DNA of 5,927 bases, taken from positions 1 through 5,927 of the forward strand of contig URBA01000099.1 of assembly GCA_900545905.1 (NCBI GenBank), read 5' to 3'. This DNA is from an uncultured Collinsella sp. GTDB lineage: Bacteria > Actinomycetota > Coriobacteriia > Coriobacteriales > Coriobacteriaceae. Positions within the stretch are counted from its first letter, which is position 1. Each line of letters opens with the position of its first letter. Below the pieces are notes generated by a model that saw only the letters and a list, made by a program, of their open reading frames with translations, was not told the DNA's origin and did not search any database. Positions 1 to 4,274 of this stretch are shown piece after piece. Position numbers and translations under genes: made by a program.

Positions 1-68
1 GCAACGAAGTTTGCCATGGCCTCGGTGTTGCCTGTACCGCTCCAGTAGACGACGGCGATCTTGCTCAT
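1..68 (-). CDS. Flavodoxin, N-terminal fragment (runs off left edge)
   Basis: Only the first 22 codons are present, reading MSKIAVVYWSGTGNTEAMAN and onward. A hydrophobic beta strand (IAVVYWS) followed by SGTGNTE is the FMN phosphate-binding loop at the N-terminus of flavodoxins, which carry low-potential electrons and often replace ferredoxin when iron is scarce. The ATG (66-68) is preceded on the minus strand by AAAGGA, a good ribosome binding site. The DUF3793 gene ends 46 bp upstream on the same strand and no promoter or terminator is evident between them, so the two are probably co-transcribed. The glycine-rich loop makes the family call fairly safe. Whether it is a short-chain flavodoxin or a larger flavodoxin-domain protein cannot be told from this fragment. 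Confidence 0.85.
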   Translation of the reverse strand, partial: MSKIAVVYWSGTGNTEAMANFV

Positions 69-114
69 ATGTTTTCCTTTCGGTTGTGCGGCGTGCGGCC
101 GCGTCTTGTATGCT

Positions 115-819
115 CTATCGGGTTGCCTGGACAAGTTGTTCCAGGGTGCAGCCCTGTTGATAGATGTAGGTAAGGTATTGCGTGCATGCGCGATAGGAAT
201 CGAAGGTCGTGAGCGCCTGCTCAACGTTTGTGTATACCTTCCATGCGCCAAAGACCTTATAGTTTTCGCCGTGCTGGACGATAAACTGATGGACATCTTC
301 GTAGGGATAGCCCAAAAAATAGCCAATTTCGTGGGGGAACTCGCATATGCACCCCGTATCGCAGTGCCTATTTCGCGCGAGTGCGCAGACGCTGCCGTCA
401 TAGGCGCTTTCTGCGGCATTGCTGCTTGCCAGCGTGATGCGCGCGGCGAGATGCACCAGGGATGCGGGCAGGTTGTGGACATCGTAACCTTCGGCGGCTA
501 GCGCCGTCGTGGCACGGGGGTCGGAGAGGTATCGCATGAGGTCCGCAGGGCGATACACATAGATGAGCGCTCCGCAGGGGCGCCAGACCAAAACGCTCAT
601 ATGGATTCCGAGTGGCTGGAGCTCGCGGTTGCATTGGGCTATGACGGCGAGCAGGCGAGAGCGTCGCTCTTCGATATGGGCGGCGCCGGGTTTTCCGTTT
701 TGGTTGGCGTAGACGCCGGGATAGGTAAAGAGCGAAGCCGGCTTGATACCTGCGAGCGTAGGGGAGCAGTTGCGCACGACAGCCGTTTGGTATGTTGGGA
801 TGTCAATGGTTCGAGTCAC
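115..819 (-). CDS. DUF3793 family protein
   Basis: This 234-residue soluble protein has no signal peptide or membrane helix. I recognise it as DUF3793 by its C-terminal half: FPHEIGYFLGYPYEDV (residues 161-176), then a GENYKVFGAWKVY stretch (about 184-196) and a helical tail with TFDSYRACTQYL. The function of the family is unknown. From general knowledge, its genes often sit beside flavodoxin genes in gut anaerobes, and a flavodoxin follows here, which suggests a role linked to iron limitation or electron transfer (inference). The start is GTG at 817-819, with AAAGGAG four bases upstream. The N-terminal half (VLVWRPCGALIYVYRP, about 76-91) looks like a compact alpha/beta fold. Several cysteines (C145, C153, C157, C159) lie just before the conserved motif and may be structural or bind metal; this is speculative. 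Confidence 0.85.
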   Translation of the reverse strand: MTRTIDIPTYQTAVVRNCSPTLAGIKPASLFTYPGVYANQNGKPGAAHIEERRSRLLAVIAQCNRELQPLGIHMSVLVWRPCGALIYVYRPADLMRYLSDPRATTALAAEGYDVHNLPASLVHLAARITLASSNAAESAYDGSVCALARNRHCDTGCICEFPHEIGYFLGYPYEDVHQFIVQHGENYKVFGAWKVYTNVEQALTTFDSYRACTQYLTYIYQQGCTLEQLVQATR

Positions 820-843
820 GATGCTCCTTTCGGGTCCTCAGTT

Positions 844-858
844 GTTAGCCTAGGAAAA
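844..858. promoter_or_regulatory. Possible DtxR/IdeR-type iron operator (weak)
   Basis: GTTAGCCTA (844-852) is identical to the centre of the classical DtxR/IdeR consensus (TTAGGTTAGCCTAACCTAA), and it lies directly downstream of the -10 box, where a repressor would act. The outer parts match poorly, about 11 of 19 positions overall. Iron control would fit a flavodoxin operon in an actinomycete, but the site alone is not convincing. Confidence 0.25.
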
Positions 859-886
859 CTTATACACGAAAGTAAGCCATGGTCAA
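859..886 (-). promoter_or_regulatory. Promoter of the DUF3793-flavodoxin unit
   Basis: On the minus strand there is TTGACC (-35, 881-886), a 16-bp spacer, and TATAAG (-10, 859-864). Transcription would start around 850, leaving a leader of about 30 nt before the GTG. The match is 5 of 6 at both hexamers. This supports one transcript for DUF3793 and flavodoxin. Confidence 0.65.
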
Positions 887-912
887 CAAAAAAGTTTGAA
901 GAGGGAAACTAA

Positions 913-944
913 TTGACCGAACGGACACGATTTTGGGTTAAGAT
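913..944 (+). promoter_or_regulatory. Candidate promoter of the HMA-domain gene
   Basis: TTGACC at 913-918 could be the -35 element and TAAGAT at 939-944 the -10, but the 20-bp spacer is longer than ideal. The pair sits immediately before the C/G-tract inverted repeat at 948-966, so a repressor bound there would cover the transcription start. The exact -10 is uncertain. Confidence 0.35.
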
Positions 945-947
945 GGG

Positions 948-966
948 GACACCCCATGGGGGTATC
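948..966. promoter_or_regulatory. CsoR-like operator (C-tract/G-tract inverted repeat)
   Basis: The sequence is GACACCCCATGGGGGTATC. It has a perfect core CCCCATGGGG (952-961) flanked by near-symmetric GACA and GTATC arms, offset by one base. Operators of the CsoR/RcnR family of copper or nickel sensors have this form: runs of C and G about a short centre, ending in GTAT. The site lies between the candidate promoter and the ribosome binding site of an HMA-domain gene, so metal-dependent derepression is a reasonable inference. No regulator gene is present in the window. Confidence 0.5.
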
Positions 967-994
967 TAGATAGTGCTACTTGAAAGGGGAACGC

Positions 995-1378
995 ATGAGC
1001 GACTTGCTCAACCCTGCGAATCTCATCGTGTTGGCCGTCATTGCCGTCGGCATGTTTTTTGGACTGCGTCGCATTGTCGCTTCGACACACGGAAAGAGCT
1101 GCTGCAGCGATGGCACGAGCGGTAAGAAGGCCAAGAAGGTAGTGGTTGCGGATACCGATCCGTCCCACTACCCCTATAGCGATGAGCTGCTCATCGGCGG
1201 CATGAGCTGTGACGGCTGCGCTCAGAACGTAGCCAATGCCCTCAATGCGCTGGATGGCGTGTGGGCAACGGTGACGTATGCGGACCACACGGCACGCGTG
1301 CGCTCTAAGCAGCCGGTTGATCGTGGTGTTCTCGAGACGGCCGTGAAAGACGCGGGCTACTACGTCATGACGCTGTAG
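995..1378 (+). CDS. Membrane-anchored heavy-metal-associated (HMA) domain protein, putative copper-binding
   Basis: This 127-residue protein has two parts. Residues about 8-28 form one hydrophobic helix (LNPANLIVLAVIAVGMFFG) followed by RR, which suggests an N-terminal membrane anchor with the rest in the cytoplasm. Then come a CC pair (C36, C37), a lysine-rich linker, and a C-terminal HMA domain (about 64-127) with the metal-binding loop GMSCDGC (C72, C75). HMA domains bind Cu(I) or similar soft metals and pass them to P-type ATPases. The anchor with nearby cysteines recalls the small FeoB-associated Cys-rich membrane proteins, so this may be a fusion of that layout with a copper chaperone (inference). 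The ATG at 995 is chosen over an in-frame TTG at 980 because AAAGGGG lies just before it. The next gene converges from the other strand with only 26 bp between the stops. The exact metal is not proven. Confidence 0.85.
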   Translation: MSDLLNPANLIVLAVIAVGMFFGLRRIVASTHGKSCCSDGTSGKKAKKVVVADTDPSHYPYSDELLIGGMSCDGCAQNVANALNALDGVWATVTYADHTARVRSKQPVDRGVLETAVKDAGYYVMTL

Positions 1379-1404
1379 GCGCCGCCCTGGATGCGCTTCC
1401 TTGG

Positions 1405-1830
1405 CTAGGCTCGTCCGCGCAGTTCGATGTCTTGGATGTCGTCGAAGTCGATGGCGATGTCTTTGAGTTTGAGGAGCTTGAAGGCGGGGAGCGCCTCGTC
1501 GAGGATGCCGGTGCGGCTGCGATAGCCGTATGTATCGTAATAGGTGACACGAACCAAGTCGCCACGCTTGAGGCCCTCGAGCTTTTTCGAAAGTTCGAGG
1601 GCTTTTTCTTCCGTGAGCTCACGTTTTGACTCGACGGTGATTTCCTGCTTGCGCACGAGTTCGTAGTATCCCGTGAGGGCGGCAAAGGGCATAAACTGTG
1701 CGGCGCGGTTGGCGCGCACGGCACCGTTGGCAGTGAGGTTGGGGTCGGCGGCGCGGCGTCTGCCCTCGGGGTCCGCCAGGCGCTCGAAGGCGGTCGGCGG
1801 GCGCACGGGCTGCTGCTTGGGTTTAGGCAC
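1405..1830 (-). CDS. YolD-like protein (UmuD-like partner of the adjacent polymerase)
   Basis: This 141-residue protein belongs to the YolD-like family. Its signature is RAAQFMPFAALTGYYELVRKQE (about residues 42-63), a charged helix (about 71-89), then a small beta domain with GDLVRVTYYDTYGY (90-103) and a closing IDFDDIQDIEL (127-137). Family members are small proteins encoded with UmuC-type Y-family polymerases in Gram-positive bacteria and phages, and are thought to be functional counterparts of UmuD. I see no cleavage site or protease motif. The start is taken as GTG at 1828-1830 because GGAGG lies five bases upstream. A TTG at 1840-1842 would overlap that ribosome binding site. The start overlaps the stop of the polymerase gene by 8 bases (GTGCCTAA), implying translational coupling. 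The N-terminus (about 1-30) is rich in Pro, Lys and Arg and probably disordered. Confidence 0.87.
   Translation of the reverse strand: MPKPKQQPVRPPTAFERLADPEGRRRAADPNLTANGAVRANRAAQFMPFAALTGYYELVRKQEITVESKRELTEEKALELSKKLEGLKRGDLVRVTYYDTYGYRSRTGILDEALPAFKLLKLKDIAIDFDDIQDIELRGRA
1573..1607 (+). terminator. Terminator-like hairpin inside the YolD-like gene, reading rightward
   Basis: The left arm is 1573-1585 and the right arm 1590-1602. They pair over 13 bp (one G-U) around a TTCG tetraloop (1586-1589), and five T residues follow at 1603-1607. This is a textbook intrinsic terminator on the plus strand. It lies about 200 bases after the stop of the HMA gene, within codons of the opposite-strand YolD-like gene. 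There is no terminator in the 26-bp gap between the genes, so this could end the HMA transcript. A chance origin from the repeated lysine-leucine-glutamate coding is possible. Confidence 0.5.
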
Positions 1831-3328
1831 GATGTCCTCCAACTTGGCCGTTGCGTTCGCGCGCGGTGGCGCCGGCGGTAAAGCTTAATCCCTTGACGAG
1901 CGCGTTCTTGCCGTACTTGCCTTTCACGGCCAGGACGGCGCGCGCCAGGTCGCGCTCGCGCTCATCGGCCTCGATATCGCTGAACAGATCGATGGTGGCA
2001 AATTCCTCGGGCACAAGATTGCCAAATCCAAGGTTGATGCGCTTGACCGGTCGTTTGGGATCGACCGTTTGTGCCCAAAGGTCATCGAAATACCCCATGA
2101 TCTTCTTAAACGAATTAGTGCGCTCGGGCAGCTTTCGCGAGGCGTTGGAGTGCGCAAAGAGCGCGGCATAGCCACCACGCGGTTTGCCGCCGTGTTCGCC
2201 CACAAAGATGCCATCGATTGCCTGCGCTTCGCGCACCAGGCGACGCCTTTCGTCATCGCGCTGGACGGGCTTGGGAGCACGGGGCGCGAGCTCGGGGCCG
2301 TCGGTCGCTGCGGGCTCGATGCCCGAGGTGCTCGAGCGCAGGTGTCCGCAGCCGTCTATATACTGCGCCGTGCCGCTGGCGTTGAGCCGGCGTATGTCGG
2401 CGCGCTCGCTCGCGTAGCCCACAAAGAGCGAGATGCTGTCGCAGACCACGTGCTTATCGACTAGATCCAACACGGCGTTGTCGACCATCTCGCGCAAGAC
2501 GGTGTAGGCCTGCTCGTAGGCATAGCCCTTCGAGAGCACCTGCCCCGTGGTGGTCGAGGTCGCTTGCGGGCGATAAGCTTGGATATCGGCGATGGTTGTC
2601 GGCTCGCGACCAAAGGCGTGATCGATAAGATACTCGGCATTGACGCCGAGCTCGTCGTAGAGCAGGTTTTCGTCGAGCGCGGCGACACCCATCAGATCGA
2701 AGACGCCGTATTTTTCGAGTCGTGCTGCCACGCCGGGGCCGATGCCCCAGATATCGGTGATGGGGCGATGGGACCAGATATCCTTGCGAAAGGTCTCGTC
2801 GTCGAGTATACCGATGCGGCTGGGTACGTGTTTGGCGGTAATGTCGAGCGCTACCTTGGCCTGGAATAGGTTGGGGCCGATACCGACCGTCGCCGTGATG
2901 CCGGTGCGCCCCAAGACCTCGTCGCGCAACATGCAGGCGAACCCTTCGGCATCGGTGTGATAAAGGTCCAGATAGGGCGTCACGTCGATAAAGCACTCAT
3001 CGATGGAGTAGACGTGCACGTCCTGGGGGCTGACGTATTCCAGATAGACGCCGTAGATTTGCGCCGACACCTCCATGTAGTGTTGCATGCGCGGCACTGC
3101 TTTGATGTAGTCGATGCCGTCGGGAATCTCGAATAGACGGCAGCGGTTGTGTATCCCGAGGTCCTTCATGGTCTGCGTGATAGCGAGACAGATGGTCGTG
3201 CGTCCGCGCGATTCGTCGGCAACGACCAGGTTGGTGGTGAGCGGATCGAGCCCACGATCGACGCACTCGACGCTGGCATAAAACGTCTTGAGGTCGATGC
3301 AGATGTAGGTGTGCTGCTCGTGCGCCAC
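1823..3328 (-). CDS. Y-family translesion DNA polymerase (UmuC/DinB-like)
   Basis: With a GTG start this is 501 residues. The palm has the first metal-binding Asp in YICIDLKTFYASVEC (D12, with F16-Y17 as likely steric gate) and the second acidic pair in YSIDECFID (D110, E111). GIGPNLFQAKVALDI (149-163) and the helix-hairpin-helix WGIGPGVAARLEKYGV (194-209) follow, then the little-finger domain (about 255-440). TIDLF at 445-449 resembles a beta-clamp-binding motif, and KYGKNALVKG (471-480) is typical of the UmuC-type C-terminus in Gram-positive bacteria. All catalytic residues are present, so it should be active in error-prone bypass of DNA lesions. About 70 residues (near 318-390) of low-complexity, charged sequence interrupt the little finger. 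The GTG is chosen because GGGAGGA lies just before it and the promoter lies upstream. ATG at 3338-3340 is an alternative. A TTG at 3398-3400 is excluded because it is the -35 box. The YolD-like gene follows with overlap. Confidence 0.9.
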   Translation of the reverse strand: MAHEQHTYICIDLKTFYASVECVDRGLDPLTTNLVVADESRGRTTICLAITQTMKDLGIHNRCRLFEIPDGIDYIKAVPRMQHYMEVSAQIYGVYLEYVSPQDVHVYSIDECFIDVTPYLDLYHTDAEGFACMLRDEVLGRTGITATVGIGPNLFQAKVALDITAKHVPSRIGILDDETFRKDIWSHRPITDIWGIGPGVAARLEKYGVFDLMGVAALDENLLYDELGVNAEYLIDHAFGREPTTIADIQAYRPQATSTTTGQVLSKGYAYEQAYTVLREMVDNAVLDLVDKHVVCDSISLFVGYASERADIRRLNASGTAQYIDGCGHLRSSTSGIEPAATDGPELAPRAPKPVQRDDERRRLVREAQAIDGIFVGEHGGKPRGGYAALFAHSNASRKLPERTNSFKKIMGYFDDLWAQTVDPKRPVKRINLGFGNLVPEEFATIDLFSDIEADERERDLARAVLAVKGKYGKNALVKGLSFTAGATARERNGQVGGHRA

Positions 3329-3340
3329 GCGTCCTCCCAT

Positions 3341-3354
3341 CAAACACATGTTCT
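3341..3354 (-). promoter_or_regulatory. LexA (SOS) box 2
   Basis: On the minus strand this reads AGAACATGTGTTTG, 12 of 14 positions against the Gram-positive consensus CGAACRNRYGTTYC. The half-sites are GAAC and GTTT. It lies between LexA box 1 and the ribosome binding site of the polymerase gene, 17 bp (under two helical turns) from box 1. Confidence 0.55.
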
Positions 3355-3355
3355 T

Positions 3356-3373
3356 ATCGAATACCTGTTCGAT
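3356..3373 (-). promoter_or_regulatory. LexA (SOS) box 1
   Basis: On the minus strand this reads ATCGAACAGGTATTCGAT. It matches the actinobacterial form TCGAAC-N4-GTTCGA at 11 of 12 defined positions, and the outer arms ATCGAA/TTCGAT are perfectly symmetric. It abuts the -10 box and would cover the transcription start, so LexA bound here would block transcription until DNA damage. Confidence 0.8.
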
Positions 3374-3400
3374 AATACCCGCTCGACCAGACACCGTCAA
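3372..3400 (-). promoter_or_regulatory. SOS promoter of the polymerase-YolD operon
   Basis: On the minus strand: TTGACG (-35, 3395-3400), a 17-bp spacer, and TATTAT (-10, 3372-3377), matching 5 of 6 at each hexamer. The predicted start is near 3365, inside LexA box 1. The upstream edge of the -35 overlaps the 17-bp repeat copy at 3401-3417 within one base. Confidence 0.8.
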
Positions 3401-3417
3401 AACCTGTCCCTTTTTGG
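3401..3417. repeat. 17-bp direct repeat, copy 1
   Basis: AACCTGTCCCTTTTTGG occurs here and again at 4135-4151. This copy has no inverted partner nearby, so it cannot form the hairpin seen at the second copy. It sits directly against the -35 box of the SOS promoter and upstream of the gene at 3500. Confidence 0.8.
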
Positions 3418-3499
3418 CGGGTATGGTCGTGCGGCTGCATCGGGTTTTTAACGCAGCCCTAAAGAGCGCGAAACAGCTCGGAAAAGCTCGCTTCGTAGC

Positions 3500-4075
3500 A
3501 TGAGCCTAACGATCGATACCGCCTATACGCACGGAAGGGTTGTGGAAAAGATGGTCAATTATGGGTTTGGTATGCCGACGCGCCTTGTTGCGGATGGAGA
3601 CGTGGCTCGCTGGTGCGGACGATTGGTCGCTCACTACGGTGGCACCAAGGCGCTGGTCGTGTTGGGCGGTGACAAACATACGCACGATGAGCTCGTCTCG
3701 GCGGCGCTCGGCTCGCTTGATCGAGCTCTGCTCGAACGCGTGCTTTTTCGCTGCGGCTTGGTCGGGGGCGACGGGGGAGACGATTTGGTCGATGAGGCCG
3801 TAGCCCTGGCGACCGACGAAGGCGTGGACTTTGTCCTGGCGATTGGCGATGCCGATACTGCCGGCTTTGCGCGCGAGCTCGCGCGTCGCATGGCGGCGCT
3901 CGATGCCGGCGAAGACGGCTTTGTGCCTTATGGATGCATTGTCTCGGAGGGCAAGGTGCCTGCTGTCGTGGGCACCGGCGAGGTTCCCGTTTTTGCCATT
4001 ATCGCGCCCGAACTGCTGGAGGGCATCGGGTCTCCTTTGCGTGAGTTGCTCGGTAGCGTCTGCGCTGCGGCCTAA
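3500..4075 (+). CDS. Truncated iron-containing alcohol dehydrogenase-like protein (N-terminal domain only)
   Basis: This 191-residue protein has no clear close family, but its layout follows the N-terminal domain of iron-containing alcohol dehydrogenases. YGFGMPTRLVADGD (21-34) resembles their first strands, KALVVLGGD (50-58) the first nucleotide-fold strand, and LVDEAVALATDEGVDFVLAIGDADTAGFARELA (96-128) the segment that normally carries the GGGS cofactor loop, here changed to GDAD. VPVFAIIAPELL (162-173) recalls the segment before the all-helical domain. That helical domain, with the metal-binding histidines and aspartate, is absent (the family usually has about 380-400 residues). It is therefore probably not a working dehydrogenase, and may be a degenerate copy or a repurposed domain. 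The ATG at 3500 has no strong ribosome binding site. An in-frame ATG at 3551, 11 bases after GGAAGGG and giving MVNYGFGMP, is a plausible alternative. No clear promoter is seen. A strong terminator follows the stop within 12 bases. Confidence 0.6.
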   Translation: MSLTIDTAYTHGRVVEKMVNYGFGMPTRLVADGDVARWCGRLVAHYGGTKALVVLGGDKHTHDELVSAALGSLDRALLERVLFRCGLVGGDGGDDLVDEAVALATDEGVDFVLAIGDADTAGFARELARRMAALDAGEDGFVPYGCIVSEGKVPAVVGTGEVPVFAIIAPELLEGIGSPLRELLGSVCAAA

Positions 4076-4086
4076 TATCTGCCAGG

Positions 4087-4149
4087 AAGGGACAGGTTAA
4101 TTTTGGTAGGTAAAGCGTTTGACCTGCCAAAATTAACCTGTCCCTTTTT
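4087..4149 (+). terminator. Intrinsic terminator with a 25-bp stem
   Basis: The arms 4087-4111 and 4122-4146 pair at all 25 positions, with one G-U (T4107-G4126), around a 10-base loop. The T-run 4145-4149 closes it. It follows the stop of the dehydrogenase-like gene (4075) and separates it from pgi. No T-run exists on the other strand, so it acts rightward. The stem is much longer than a typical terminator, which suggests it derives from a palindromic repeat element. Confidence 0.8.
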
Positions 4150-4151
4150 GG
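4135..4151. repeat. 17-bp direct repeat, copy 2 (right arm of the terminator)
   Basis: AACCTGTCCCTTTTTGG is identical to 3401-3417 and forms the outer right arm and T-run of the hairpin. The complementary GGGACAGGTT occurs in the left arm (4089-4098). The two direct copies bracket the dehydrogenase-like gene. Confidence 0.8.
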
Positions 4152-4186
4152 TCGGTCGCCGTTTAGGGGCGGATTGGCAACGCTCG

Positions 4187-4215
4187 CTGATTACGGTCTT
4201 GACCTGCGCTAGAAT
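4187..4215 (+). promoter_or_regulatory. Candidate promoter of pgi
   Basis: TAGAAT at 4210-4215 is a 5-of-6 match to a -10 box. The best-spaced -35 is the weak CTGATT (4187-4192, 17-bp spacer). A better -35 hexamer, TTGACC at 4199-4204, is too close to TAGAAT and would need GATTAT (4226-4231) as -10 with a 21-bp spacer. A promoter in this interval is expected because a terminator lies just upstream, but the exact elements are unsettled. Confidence 0.4.
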
Positions 4216-4232
4216 AGGGTCATCTGATTATC

Positions 4233-4256
4233 CGGGCGCATGGAGGTATGCGCCCG
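4233..4256 (+). promoter_or_regulatory. Hairpin in the pgi leader with an SD-like loop
   Basis: CGGGCGCAT (4233-4241) and ATGCGCCCG (4248-4256) form a perfect 9-bp stem around the loop GGAGGT. No T-run follows, so it is not a terminator. It lies 18 bases before the pgi start codon and leaves the real ribosome binding site (GAGGAGG, 4263-4269) free. It could stabilise the 5' end of the mRNA or act as a binding site. An in-frame ATG at 4248 lies within it but directly abuts GGAGGT, so it is unlikely to be used. Confidence 0.55.
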
Positions 4257-4274
4257 TATGTTGAGGAGGACTTT

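Noticed and set aside
61..501. Plus-strand open frame of 146 codons opposite DUF3793
   Set aside because: It overlaps the start region of flavodoxin and the conserved part of DUF3793, has no family features, and is best explained as a shadow.
980..994. Upstream TTG start of the HMA gene at 980
   Set aside because: It would place the AAAGGGG ribosome binding site inside the coding sequence. The ATG at 995 has that site at a proper distance.
2069..2464. Plus-strand open frame of 131 codons within the polymerase gene
   Set aside because: It has no recognisable domain or ribosome binding site, and the opposite strand encodes a conserved polymerase domain.
3329..3400. A longer polymerase starting at TTG 3398-3400 (24 extra residues)
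   Set aside because: The TTG is part of the -35 hexamer, and the added codons cover the -10 box and both LexA sites. They would not be in the mRNA, and no ribosome binding site precedes them.
3433..3458. GGCTGC/GCAGCC inverted repeat between the divergent genes
   Set aside because: Six base pairs around a 14-base loop with no T-run after it. Too weak for a terminator and no clear link to a promoter.
4248..4274. Alternative in-frame ATG start of pgi at 4248
   Set aside because: GGAGGT directly abuts it with no spacing and it lies in the hairpin stem. The ATG at 4275 has an ideal ribosome binding site.
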